This document shows, in pieces, positions 26,495 through 37,696 of a stretch of DNA of 64,000 bases. A model generated the notes under the pieces. It ran no database searches. It was not told the DNA's origin and was given only the letters and a program-made list of their open reading frames with translations. Made by a program: the position numbers and the translations under genes. Location of the stretch: NCBI RefSeq assembly GCF_017656495.1, contig NZ_JACDNS010000002.1:1-64000 (forward strand), in the 5' to 3' direction. The stretch's first letter is position 1. Each line of letters starts with the position of its first letter. This stretch comes from Thermococcus sp. GTDB lineage: Archaea > Methanobacteriota_B > Thermococci > Thermococcales > Thermococcaceae.

Positions 26495-29250
26495 AGAAGT
26501 TTGGAATGTTATTGGGTGTAATGATTATCATGGCGACTTTTAATATAGCCTTGGCTCAAGATGCTTTACTCTTTGAGGGATATCTGAATAAGGGGGATAC
26601 AATCTTAGTTGGTCCCCTTATAATCACGCTGAACGATGTTCAAAAGGACTATCTTACGAATCAGTACAAGGCAATGTTCATTATAATGAAAGATGGAAAA
26701 ATAATCAACGCCAACTACACTGTGATTTATATACCAAACCCCAGCAAGATACAGGAACTTTTAACCAATCCAGATTTCCTTAGGGCAATGGCAGAAACTT
26801 TGGGTTACAATCCCGATGACCCACTTTCATACGCTCAGTTTTTGGCTTGGCTAGCTACAGCTTCACCCGAAGAAATTGCAGATGCAGTCTTTGAAACAAT
26901 TAATGAACATCCAGAGTTAGGTATAAACAAAGAAGACCTTCTAATGCCAATACGAGTTCCAGAATTCACGTACATAAGCGAGAATGAGACGATTGAACTT
27001 AATGTTGATGGGCAAAAAGTTACCATAACTGCGCTTGAGATATATCCAAATGGGGTTAGGGTAAGCATAAGCGGTCCTTATGATTGGAAAGTGTCTATGA
27101 TACCTGCGCTTATAACTACAAGTATAGAAGCTCCTAAAAGTGTGAATCCAGGGCAGGAATTTACCGTAAAAGTTCACTTGAAGAATGAAGGTGCGCTGAA
27201 AGCAAAATATATAACTGTCATGGTCTCTCCGGTTATGCTGGATGTTGGAAGTAGTGAGAATCAGGACTCCCAAAGTTCAACTGGACAGGCTTTAGCTCAG
27301 ACTTTGAGCCAAAGTGGAGTTGTACAGTCTGCTTTAATGCCAGTAAACACTTCAATAAAATACATCGAATATCTTGATGGAAAGGAAAGTGCAACACTGG
27401 AATTTAAGTTCAAAGCTAATGAGAATGCCCAGCCGGGTGTTTATCCCCTATATGTAACTGTAATTTATTTCTTCGGTGTAGGGCAAGATGTTCAGCAGAT
27501 GCAGAGCTTCAACTTTGTTGGAATTACGGTTGCTAGAGATAGCGATGCATCGTTCGTAATTGAGAGTATTGAAAAGCCAAAAATAGTTCATCCTGGTGAA
27601 GACTTTGAAGTTAAAATAAAACTTAGGAACATGGGAGGAGATACTGCCAAAGACTTTTTAGCAACCATTGAACCTAAAGGCTCTTTAAATATCGAAGAGC
27701 AGCAGATTCAAAATGCTCAGCTCTCTGGGGACAACGTACCAATCGAGACAAAAACACCAATTCTTGTGGCTAATAAGACTGACCAATACTATAGGGCGAT
27801 TGTTAGGCCAAATGACGAGGTTGAACTTACTTTTAGGCTTCATGTGAGCGAAGATGCGAAGACTGGAAGCTATCCTGTAACCCTAAAGCTCACCTACTAC
27901 AGCGGTGATACAAAGGAGTCAAAGAGCCAAAGTTTTGAGTTCTCAGTTCAAGTGCTTAGAAAAAGGGAGGCATTCATAGAAATTGAAAGCATTGATATGG
28001 AGCCAAAGAAAATTGAACCTGGAGATGAGTTCACCATTACAATAAAGCTCAGAAACGTTGGAGAAGAAAACGCGAGAGCATTTGCACTGAAAATAATTCC
28101 CACACAAGTTCCAGTTCAAGGAGAAATTAAAAAAGTTGACCTTTCATCGCTCCAAAATCTGCCGATTCAAGGGAGCCAAGCCATAAGTGAGAACCTCCAA
28201 GAGGCATTAAACCAAATATTAAAAGAGCTTGCAAAGAGAAATGTTGATGCGTTCTTACCTATTGGAGAAGACAACGTGAAGTATGTTCCAGAGATTGCTC
28301 CAAATCAAGAGGTAACGTTGACATTTCATCTAAAGGTAAACAATAGACTTGAAAATGGAATTTACCCATTGAGAATAGGTATTGAGTACCTTTCATCTCC
28401 AGACGATTCAAAAATTAGCGATGAGCGCTTGATTGGCATCAATGTTCTCGGAAAGGAGCAGCTCATAATTTCGAAGGTTTCAACTTCACCGAGCAGAGTT
28501 TACCCAGGAACGCACAACGTTGAGATAAGCTTAAGCGTTGAGAACATTGGAAGTGGGGAGGCTAAGTATGTGCTTCTTATTCCGAAGCCCCAAAGCCCGT
28601 TTGAGCTTAGCGACACAAGCGAGCAGATAATAAACCTTGGGACGCTGAGGCAAGGAGATTCAGCAAATGCTGTCTTTAGGATCAACGTTAATGAAGATGC
28701 AAAAGGAGGAAGCTATGAGATTCCCGTAGAAATTCAGTATAAAGACTCTCTTGGAAATACTCAGAAAATCATGCTGAATGTTCCAATAATAATTCACGAA
28801 AAGCCAAAACTTATTGTTGAAAGTGTTCGCTTTGACAAGACCCCAATGCAAGGTGAAGAGGTGAAAGTTTATATCACTGTGAAAAACGTTGGTGGAGAGA
28901 AAGCAAACAGTGTGATGATTGAAGGTATCGTGAAGTCTTCGCAACCTTTCACATTAACAAAGAGGACTGATTACATTGGAAATCTAAAACCTGGACAAAG
29001 CGGAGAGGGAGTTATAGAGCTCAGCATAGATAAAGATGCAGTGCCAAAGACTTATGTCATCCAGATAAGGATGAGAGCAGTTGGAGATAAAGAAAGCGGA
29101 GACGATAACGTTTATGTTTTTGAGGATAGTATAAAAATACCAGTTCAGGAAAACACAAAGCAGGCACACACACTGAAGTACGTTGGGATTGGTGTAGGAA
29201 TACTAGTGATTTTGGCAGTTATTGTTACTTATACGAAAAGACACAAGTGA
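26491..29250 (+). CDS. Exported CARDB/COG1361-type repeat protein, exporter partner
   Basis: A 919-aa surface protein with an N-terminal signal peptide (about 1-23), a novel domain to about 200, then five related Ig-like repeats beginning near 205, 350, 495, 655 and 770. Each has a PG-E-F/V then LRN-G-E-A pattern (for example KVHLKNEGALKAKY, KIKLRNMGGDTAKD, TIKLRNVGEENARA). A C-terminal membrane anchor spans about 895-916, followed by basic residues. Such proteins commonly accompany MMPL exporters in Archaea and may guide exported substrate through the S-layer. The ATGA overlap with the pump supports joint function. Confidence 0.85.
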   Translation: MKKFGMLLGVMIIMATFNIALAQDALLFEGYLNKGDTILVGPLIITLNDVQKDYLTNQYKAMFIIMKDGKIINANYTVIYIPNPSKIQELLTNPDFLRAMAETLGYNPDDPLSYAQFLAWLATASPEEIADAVFETINEHPELGINKEDLLMPIRVPEFTYISENETIELNVDGQKVTITALEIYPNGVRVSISGPYDWKVSMIPALITTSIEAPKSVNPGQEFTVKVHLKNEGALKAKYITVMVSPVMLDVGSSENQDSQSSTGQALAQTLSQSGVVQSALMPVNTSIKYIEYLDGKESATLEFKFKANENAQPGVYPLYVTVIYFFGVGQDVQQMQSFNFVGITVARDSDASFVIESIEKPKIVHPGEDFEVKIKLRNMGGDTAKDFLATIEPKGSLNIEEQQIQNAQLSGDNVPIETKTPILVANKTDQYYRAIVRPNDEVELTFRLHVSEDAKTGSYPVTLKLTYYSGDTKESKSQSFEFSVQVLRKREAFIEIESIDMEPKKIEPGDEFTITIKLRNVGEENARAFALKIIPTQVPVQGEIKKVDLSSLQNLPIQGSQAISENLQEALNQILKELAKRNVDAFLPIGEDNVKYVPEIAPNQEVTLTFHLKVNNRLENGIYPLRIGIEYLSSPDDSKISDERLIGINVLGKEQLIISKVSTSPSRVYPGTHNVEISLSVENIGSGEAKYVLLIPKPQSPFELSDTSEQIINLGTLRQGDSANAVFRINVNEDAKGGSYEIPVEIQYKDSLGNTQKIMLNVPIIIHEKPKLIVESVRFDKTPMQGEEVKVYITVKNVGGEKANSVMIEGIVKSSQPFTLTKRTDYIGNLKPGQSGEGVIELSIDKDAVPKTYVIQIRMRAVGDKESGDDNVYVFEDSIKIPVQENTKQAHTLKYVGIGVGILVILAVIVTYTKRHK

Positions 29251-29320
29251 GTTTTTCTTTTTTTCTTTTTTAGAAAACTTTAAACGGTCTTAGTGGTGAT
29301 TATTTCTTTAGGTGAGGGCA

Positions 29321-30208
29321 ATGAAGATTGTTAAAATAATAATTGCAGTGTTGCTTGTTTTGATAATATGGCTTGGATACCTAGGGTATGCCGTTATGAG
29401 TTTGAAGCCCAAAATAACTGCTGAATGGGGATATGTGGACGACAAAACAACTGAACTAGGGCTTCATATATACTTGGGTAAAAAACTGCCAATTTCTATA
29501 AATGTAAAAGATGTTACAATAGAATGGGCCGGAGTTAAAATTGGAAAAATTGAAAACATGAGGCTTGGCTTTATGCAGGATAGGATAGATGGAGTCTTAG
29601 TCCTTGACAACTATAAAGCAATTGAAGCCTTAAAAAATCACATAAAGAACGGAGAGAAAAGTTATGCAAAGATAAGTGTTCAAGCATCAATCTTTGGAAT
29701 AAGCGTGTTCAAAAAGGAGTTTACCCAAGAAGTTGAGACAGATATTTTGTCCTATTTTGATATAAAAACTGAGAGTAGTGGTGATTTAATAAAGAGTCCT
29801 GCAGTTGAAGGAATTTCCTCAAGATGGGGTCCAATAACTGATGATTATATCACAGTATATAGCGATGTCAAGCTCTACAATCCAAATAGCTTTCCAATTC
29901 CCGTGTCTGGGGTACAGTTTAATGTTAACATAAATGAAAATCAAGTGGCCTCTGGAGAACTCATTGAGAATACGGTTATTCCAGCAAATGGCTATGGAGT
30001 TATAAAAGTTAAAACCCTTATTGATACTGCGGTTCTACCAAAAGTTTGGGCTGAGCACATAAAACGTGGAGAAGAAAGCGATTTGTCAATTGTAATCTAT
30101 TTGAAGGTTAACATCTTAAACAAAGAGCTTAAGATTAAAGTAGCAGATGTTCATGAGAAAATTAAAACAGATATCATTGACCAGATTAATTCTATGCTTC
30201 AAGGTTAA
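29321..30208 (+). CDS. LEA14/WHy-domain membrane-anchored protein
   Basis: A 295-aa protein with an N-terminal membrane helix (about 3-25) and two LEA14-like beta domains. The second has a clear WHy-type motif: DVKLYNPNSFPIPVSGVQF, then NENQVASGELIE. Related plant and bacterial proteins are linked to desiccation or stress, but molecular function is unknown. The start at 29321 has GGTGAGGGCA upstream. It may continue the exporter transcription unit, 70 bases after its last gene, though an AT-rich T run (29255-29270) suggests termination between them. Confidence 0.75.
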   Translation: MKIVKIIIAVLLVLIIWLGYLGYAVMSLKPKITAEWGYVDDKTTELGLHIYLGKKLPISINVKDVTIEWAGVKIGKIENMRLGFMQDRIDGVLVLDNYKAIEALKNHIKNGEKSYAKISVQASIFGISVFKKEFTQEVETDILSYFDIKTESSGDLIKSPAVEGISSRWGPITDDYITVYSDVKLYNPNSFPIPVSGVQFNVNINENQVASGELIENTVIPANGYGVIKVKTLIDTAVLPKVWAEHIKRGEESDLSIVIYLKVNILNKELKIKVADVHEKIKTDIIDQINSMLQG

Positions 30209-30259
30209 AAGCTAAACTTTAAATTTCCTTTACCTTTTTCTTTTCTGGAGGTGAAAATT

Positions 30260-30772
30260 GTGAATTTACTTGATGTTCACAACTTACTCAACTTTATCTG
30301 GGGTGAGACTTTCAGGCTTAATGAAGAGCTCAGGGAGAAGCTTAAACCTCTCGGGTTTAAAGTTGAGCCGGTTGAGGAAGTTTTCAACGCTTACATTTAC
30401 CTTGATGGAGAATGGAGAGAGATGCTGTATCCTCATCCAGCATTTGAGATCAAGCCTGGGGGGGAAGTTGGAGCTACTTTGCAGGGATTTTACTTTGTGT
30501 TTGGCGTTCTTAAAGAGAAGATAACCGAGGAGTTTGTGGAGGAGTTTATCCAAAAATTCAAAAAATCCTACATCTATGGAAGCGAGAATTTCCTTGAAGA
30601 TTTTTACAACTACCAGCATCTAAAAGAGCCAAATGAAGTGTTTAAGGAAATAAAAGAGAGTGAAGAAGAGCTTATAAACTTCGAAGTTGGTGAGCTGACC
30701 GTTGAAGAACTAGAAAGGTATCTCTTTGATTTTATTGAGCTCATCAAAAAATACGGTCTCTTTGACCTTTAA
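30260..30772 (+). CDS. Thermococcales conserved protein, DUF3201-like
   Basis: A 170-aa acidic protein with no membrane segment and no motif I can tie to a reaction. It resembles the DUF3201 proteins of Pyrococcus. The start is the GTG at 30260, six bases after GGAGGTG; an in-frame GTG at 30251 is part of that site. The second half is strongly helical and Glu-rich (KEIKESEEELI). It lies 9 bases before the RNA methyltransferase gene, so it may be expressed with it. Confidence 0.72.
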   Translation: MNLLDVHNLLNFIWGETFRLNEELREKLKPLGFKVEPVEEVFNAYIYLDGEWREMLYPHPAFEIKPGGEVGATLQGFYFVFGVLKEKITEEFVEEFIQKFKKSYIYGSENFLEDFYNYQHLKEPNEVFKEIKESEEELINFEVGELTVEELERYLFDFIELIKKYGLFDL

Positions 30773-30781
30773 GGTGATATC

Positions 30782-31936
30782 ATGTATCTTGAGGCATTTC
30801 CAGAAGAACTCCAAGAGTATTACAGAAAGCTCTTTGGAGAAGAAGCTGAGATAATAATGAAGAAGCTCAGAGAACCTGTGGAAAAATATTACATAAGGGT
30901 TAATACACTTAAGATCAGCAGGGACAAGCTAATTGAGGAGCTTAGAAAAGAGGGACTTAAGCCTAAGAGAAGCCCCTATCTTGAAGAGGGCATCTATTTC
31001 GACCGGGAAGGCCCAAATTTCTCTGATGACTACAATCCAAACCTTCCAACCGTTGTTGCAAACAAATATGCCGCTGAAAGTGTGTATCAAGGTGCTATGC
31101 TCTATGCTCCTGGTGTTCTCAAAGCAGATAAGAGTATTAAAGAAGGTGATGAAGTCCAGATAAGAGACCCAAAGGGCCTTTTGGTTGGAATTGGAACAGC
31201 AAAGATGAGTGCAAAGGAAATGATAAAAGCTACCAGAGGGGTTGCTGTTGAAGTTACTTTGCCGAAGTTCAAGCTTCCAAGCTTGAGTGAGCTTAAAAGC
31301 TTTGAGAAAGGTTATTTCTATCCTCAAAGCTTGCCATCTATGGTAACTGCCAGAATCCTCGAACCCAATGAGGAGGATTTAATCATTGACATGACAGCTG
31401 CTCCTGGAGGCAAAACTACTCACCTAGCTCAGCTCATGCAGAATAGAGGAGAAATCATCGCAATTGATAAATCCAAAAATAGGCTCAAGAAAATGGAGGA
31501 AACCTTAAAGCGTTTGGGGGTTAAAAATGTTAAATTAGTTCATATGGACTCAAGAAATTTGCCGGACCTCGGTCTAAAAGCTGACAAGATTCTGCTCGAT
31601 GCTCCATGTACAGCTTTGGGGGTTAGGCCCAAGCTCTGGGAGAGCAGAACGCCGAAAGATATAATGGCAACAGCCCGCTATCAGAGGCACTTTATAAATG
31701 CTGCAATAAAGAGCTTAAGGAAGGGTGGAGTTTTAGTATATTCAACATGCACTCTCAGCTATGAGGAAAATGAAGGGAACGTCAAATACATGATTAAAAA
31801 GGGATTGAAGCTTGAAAAGCAATCAATCTTTATATGCTCTCCTGGGATAGGAATCAAGGAAGTGCAGCGCTTTTATCCTCACAAACATTTAACGCAGGGG
31901 TTTTTCATAGCAAAGCTGAGGAAGGTGAGAGAATGA
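30782..31936 (+). CDS. RNA m5C methyltransferase with PUA domain (NSUN6-like)
   Basis: A 384-aa RsmB/Nop2-family enzyme. After an N-terminal RNA-binding section, a PUA domain covers about 95-170 (VYQGAMLYAPGVLKADKSIKEGDEV fits this fold in pieces). The catalytic domain follows, with DMTAAPGGKTTHLAQLM as motif I near 204, the first catalytic Cys in DAPCTALG (motif IV) and the nucleophile in YSTCTLS (motif VI). This layout matches the archaeal homologue of NSUN6, which methylates C72 of tRNAs; that target is inferred from family. Confidence 0.88.
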   Translation: MYLEAFPEELQEYYRKLFGEEAEIIMKKLREPVEKYYIRVNTLKISRDKLIEELRKEGLKPKRSPYLEEGIYFDREGPNFSDDYNPNLPTVVANKYAAESVYQGAMLYAPGVLKADKSIKEGDEVQIRDPKGLLVGIGTAKMSAKEMIKATRGVAVEVTLPKFKLPSLSELKSFEKGYFYPQSLPSMVTARILEPNEEDLIIDMTAAPGGKTTHLAQLMQNRGEIIAIDKSKNRLKKMEETLKRLGVKNVKLVHMDSRNLPDLGLKADKILLDAPCTALGVRPKLWESRTPKDIMATARYQRHFINAAIKSLRKGGVLVYSTCTLSYEENEGNVKYMIKKGLKLEKQSIFICSPGIGIKEVQRFYPHKHLTQGFFIAKLRKVRE

Positions 31937-32958
31937 AGAAAAAAAGAATTCCGATGATAGTTCTCGGAATTTTGCTGATATTTGGGCTTATCTGGTGGGC
32001 AGGGATAGATGAAACTATAAGGTTAGTGAGGAGTGCTGATATTAACTACCTTCTCATAGCTTTAGTGATGCAACTCTTGGCTACTCTAGCATGGGCCTTA
32101 AGATGGAGGGTGTTCCTCAAGAAAGCGGGCGTTGAAATTGGATTTGGTCAGATAATTACGGCCACTTTTATTGGAGTGTTTTTCAACAACATAACCCCCG
32201 GAGCGAGAGCTGGTGGAGAACCTGCGAGGATGGTTGTTATTAGCAAAAAAGCTAAATCTAAAAGCGGTTATGGGCAAGTTTTTGCAACCATAATGGCAGA
32301 CAGAATTCTTGATGTCATTCCAGTCATGGTGTTTACGTTTATAGCTTTTAAATATGCCTTAAGCTTGAAGATACACATCTTGCTTTTAGTTCTTTCAATC
32401 TCGACAGTTTCATTGATGATAATTCTAACTGTCTCAATTCTCCTGTCTTTCAATGAGAAGCTTGCTATGAAGTTCCTTAAGTGGATCATAGGCATTTTAA
32501 AGAGAGTTTTTCCCAAGAAATTTGAGGGCATAGAGGAAAAGCTTGAGGAGAAGCTTAAAAAGTCAATATTTGAATTCAGGGAAACATTAATGGAGCTATC
32601 AAAGGATAAAGCAGTTTTGATAAAAACACTATTTTACTCATTTGCTCTCTGGGGCTTCATGATTCTCAGGACGTATTTTGTCTTTGAGAGCATAGGATAT
32701 CCTCTTGAGCTTTATAAGATTTTAATGGTTCAGATGGCTGGAATAGCATTGGGGATGATAAGCATTCTTCCTGGAGGGATTGGTATAACGGAGACAGTAA
32801 ATTCAGCTCTTTACTTAAGCTTGAGCATAAATAAGAGCTTAGCTGTTACTGCAACAGTAATTGATAGGTTTATTTCCTTCTGGCTTCCAAGCATAGTGGG
32901 TGGAGCTTTGAGCATTTATTTGGGTGTTAAAAGTGGAGGAATTAAAGAAAAATCTTGA
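31933..32958 (+). CDS. Flippase-like membrane protein (UPF0104/LPG synthase TM domain family)
   Basis: A 341-aa polytopic protein with about eight hydrophobic segments. It carries the UPF0104 hallmarks: ARAGGEPARM following NNITPG near residues 80-90, and SILPGGIGITETVNSALY near 275. In other archaea and bacteria the family is linked to lipid-linked glycan or lipid translocation. The ATG overlaps the upstream TGA, with AAGGTGAGAG as ribosome site. The last 26 bases overlap the small zinc protein gene. Confidence 0.85.
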   Translation: MKKKRIPMIVLGILLIFGLIWWAGIDETIRLVRSADINYLLIALVMQLLATLAWALRWRVFLKKAGVEIGFGQIITATFIGVFFNNITPGARAGGEPARMVVISKKAKSKSGYGQVFATIMADRILDVIPVMVFTFIAFKYALSLKIHILLLVLSISTVSLMIILTVSILLSFNEKLAMKFLKWIIGILKRVFPKKFEGIEEKLEEKLKKSIFEFRETLMELSKDKAVLIKTLFYSFALWGFMILRTYFVFESIGYPLELYKILMVQMAGIALGMISILPGGIGITETVNSALYLSLSINKSLAVTATVIDRFISFWLPSIVGGALSIYLGVKSGGIKEKS

Positions 32959-33112
32959 CATCTTAGCCTGTCCTTGCTGTGGGGGTGAGCTAGAGCTTAA
33001 GGAAAACTATTTATTTTGTAAACGCTGTAATTTAAAATATCCTATCATTGACGGCATTCCTCAGCTTGTGGTGAGTGTTAATGAAGTTCGGCGTGGTAGC
33101 GAGAAGAGATAA
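32933..33112 (+). CDS. Trm112-like small zinc-binding protein
   Basis: A protein of about 59 aa with the Trm112/UPF0434 pattern: [15 protein letters not shown], then [19 protein letters not shown], which gives four zinc ligands as CPCC and CKRC. Eukaryotic and archaeal Trm112 activates several RNA and protein methyltransferases as an obligate partner. Start choice is uncertain: GTG at 32933 has GGTG upstream at proper spacing, GTG at 32924 is the alternative. The gene overlaps both neighbours, so it is surely co-transcribed. Confidence 0.83.
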   Translation: MEELKKNLDILACPCCGGELELKENYLFCKRCNLKYPIIDGIPQLVVSVNEVRRGSEKR

Positions 33113-33917
33113 GGAGGCTGCATTAAAGCTGGCATACAGGGTTTATGATTTTCTCAAGGTTAGTGGATTTGAGGTTTTTGTGGATACTGAAACTCATAAA
33201 CACTTTCCCTATTTTAATGAAGAAGACGTTATTCCGCTTGAAACTATGGATGTTGATTTTATAATAGCAATTGGCGGTGATGGAACTATTTTAAGGATTG
33301 AGCACCGTACCAAAAAGGACATCCCAATTTTAGGTATTAACATGGGAACATTGGGATTTCTAACCGAGGTTGAGCCCAATGAAGCATTTTTTGCTATAAA
33401 TAAGTTAATTGAAGGTGATTATCATATTGATGAAAGAATAAAGCTTAGAACTTATTTAAATGGAGAGAACACAGTTCCTGACGCTTTAAATGAAGTTGCG
33501 ATTTTGACTGGAATTCCAGGTAAGATAGTACACTTAAAATACTATGTTGATGAGGGGCTTGCAGATGAAGTTCGTTCTGATGGTTTAATAATTTCAACTC
33601 CTACTGGATCAACTGGCTATGCAATGTCTGCAGGTGGGCCTTTCTTAGACCCACGAATTGATGGCGTTGTTATAGCTCCATTAGCGCCTATAGCGTTAAG
33701 TTCTCGTCCAATGGTCGTTCCAGCGACTTCTAAAATTGACATCAAGATAATGACATTGACCAGAAATGTTATTTTGGCAGTTGATGGTCAATTTTATACC
33801 TACCTAAGCCCAGAAGTTGAAATTACTATTAAAAAGTCCCCTAGGAAAACAAAATTTGTTCGTTTTTCCAAGGAAATATATCCGAAATATACTTTAAAAA
33901 TTAAGAAGAAGTTTTGA
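33081..33917 (+). CDS. ppnK: NAD kinase
   Basis: A 278-aa NAD(P) kinase that phosphorylates NAD to NADP. The diagnostic GGDGT motif (in [11 protein letters not shown]) lies near residue 65, followed by [12 protein letters not shown] and [22 protein letters not shown], which form the NAD site. Archaeal members may use polyphosphate or ATP. The ATG at 33081 overlaps the end of the zinc-protein gene and has GGTG upstream. Length is typical. Confidence 0.95.
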   Translation: MKFGVVARRDKEAALKLAYRVYDFLKVSGFEVFVDTETHKHFPYFNEEDVIPLETMDVDFIIAIGGDGTILRIEHRTKKDIPILGINMGTLGFLTEVEPNEAFFAINKLIEGDYHIDERIKLRTYLNGENTVPDALNEVAILTGIPGKIVHLKYYVDEGLADEVRSDGLIISTPTGSTGYAMSAGGPFLDPRIDGVVIAPLAPIALSSRPMVVPATSKIDIKIMTLTRNVILAVDGQFYTYLSPEVEITIKKSPRKTKFVRFSKEIYPKYTLKIKKKF

Positions 33918-33925
33918 AAAATGTT

Positions 33926-35640
<1,715 letters not shown>

Positions 35641-35807
35641 TTAATGTAAAGTTGCAACATGGAGATTAAAAATCTTATGTTTTTCTTGCAGTTGAAATTA
35701 TGAGTGAAGTCAATGTATCACATTTGTTGGCAGATTAGCAAATCAAAAGACATTTATACAATCTGTTAATTATTAGTTCATGAGGCGTCTAACAGGCGGT
35801 GAGAAAG

Positions 35808-36485
35808 TTGGGAGAGAATGTAGGTATAATAGATGTTGAGCGCATGCTTGAAAGGATGATTCCGAGAGACACAATCTTGATAAAGTATTCAAGCTATTCC
35901 CATCCAGGGATAGTATTTTGCAGTTTCATAAAAGTCCTGAAGGAGCAGTATGGTGATAAGGTTGGGATAATTGTAGTTGACATCCTTGATAACCTGAGCA
36001 TAATTCAATATCAGGCAGAGGCTTTTGGAATAAACCTGGAGGAGCTTTTGGGTGATGAGGTTGCCGTGCTGAAGCTCGGTGGCTCAATAGATGTGGGAAA
36101 CGTAATGGAGAGGTTAAAAGTAAGTCCTTCTTATCTTATTCACAGAGAAAAGTTCAAGGAGAGGATTGAGTTACTTACAGAACATTTCAAGGACAAGGAG
36201 TTTATCATTAAGATAACCTTTGGATTTGACAAGTTTTTAATGTTGCTCGATGAGAGGGAAAGACTGCTGCAGATACACGATATGATAAGGTGTCTCACAA
36301 CGAAGCCTTCTGATGTAAGGGATATAATTTGCATAAACATGGATCTATGGAAACATCTCAAGCCCTATGTTCCAGAGTACTTTGAGGAGGCAGTCCTTTT
36401 TATAGGAGAGATAATTGACCCGCATCATGTGAAGGTGCTGAAGAGCATTGCTCCAGATTTCAAAGGGAAGATAATCGAGTTTTGA
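35808..36485 (+). CDS. DUF257 protein (first of a tandem pair)
   Basis: A 225-aa member of DUF257, a family nearly confined to Thermococcales. The sequence has a RecA/KaiC-like rhythm (SYSHPGIVFCSFIKVLKE, then VGIIVVDILDNL) but no Walker A lysine motif, so ATP hydrolysis is doubtful. A TTG at 35808 has GGTGAG four bases upstream; the GTG at 35799 is the alternative. It ends four bases before the next copy's reading frame. No function is known. Confidence 0.78.
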   Translation: MGENVGIIDVERMLERMIPRDTILIKYSSYSHPGIVFCSFIKVLKEQYGDKVGIIVVDILDNLSIIQYQAEAFGINLEELLGDEVAVLKLGGSIDVGNVMERLKVSPSYLIHREKFKERIELLTEHFKDKEFIIKITFGFDKFLMLLDERERLLQIHDMIRCLTTKPSDVRDIICINMDLWKHLKPYVPEYFEEAVLFIGEIIDPHHVKVLKSIAPDFKGKIIEF

Positions 36486-36496
36486 AGGTGGAGCTT

Positions 36497-37144
36497 ATGA
36501 AGACATTTCAGGAGATGAGAATTGAAGATGTATTGAAGTTCTTCGTGCCAAGAAGTAGCGGGATAGTGTTCTATGATTCAACACTTCATCCTGGATCTAT
36601 TCTTTTCAGATTTATACACGCCCTTATCTCAGAAGGATATTCTGTTCTCATATTAGATTACTTTGATACCTTAGCTTTAATGAAATACCAAGCGAAGATT
36701 CTGAATTTAGAGATCCCAGAAAAAATAAAGGTTGTAAAGATAGGCGGGGAAATTGAAGTTGGGGACATAGTGGAAAAGATATCTCCTTCAAAGACATATC
36801 AGATTGACCTCAGGAAGATATGTGAAGTAATAAACCGCATTGCAGCATCGGAAAATAAAGGCGTCTTTGTTATTCCCGTAGGAATTGAGAAGTATTTTGC
36901 AATTCTTGATTTAAATGAGCGTATCAGAGCAGCCCTCTTCTTAACGAAATGTATAACCTTGAGTTATGAAAATATACGAAAAGTGTGGTTTGTGAACAAG
37001 GAAGTGTGGAGGGAGTTGAAGCCTTTTGTGCCCGGCTTTATTGAGGAATCAATGCTCTTTATAGCTGAGCTCGTGGGACAAAAGAGAGTTAGAATTAGAA
37101 AAACAATATATTCAGAGCTGAGGGAAGCGGATGTCATCTTCTGA
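36497..37144 (+). CDS. DUF257 protein (second of a tandem pair)
   Basis: A 215-aa paralogue of the upstream gene with matching landmarks: STLHPGSILFRFIHALI, then VLILDYFDTLALMKYQAK, and KPFVPGFIEESMLFIAE near the end. The two copies are clearly diverged, suggesting an old duplication and perhaps a heterodimer. The ATG at 36497 follows AAGGTGGAGC. It converges on the flavin-reductase gene with 3 bases between stops. Confidence 0.78.
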   Translation: MKTFQEMRIEDVLKFFVPRSSGIVFYDSTLHPGSILFRFIHALISEGYSVLILDYFDTLALMKYQAKILNLEIPEKIKVVKIGGEIEVGDIVEKISPSKTYQIDLRKICEVINRIAASENKGVFVIPVGIEKYFAILDLNERIRAALFLTKCITLSYENIRKVWFVNKEVWRELKPFVPGFIEESMLFIAELVGQKRVRIRKTIYSELREADVIF

Positions 37145-37147
37145 ATT

Positions 37148-37696
<549 letters not shown>

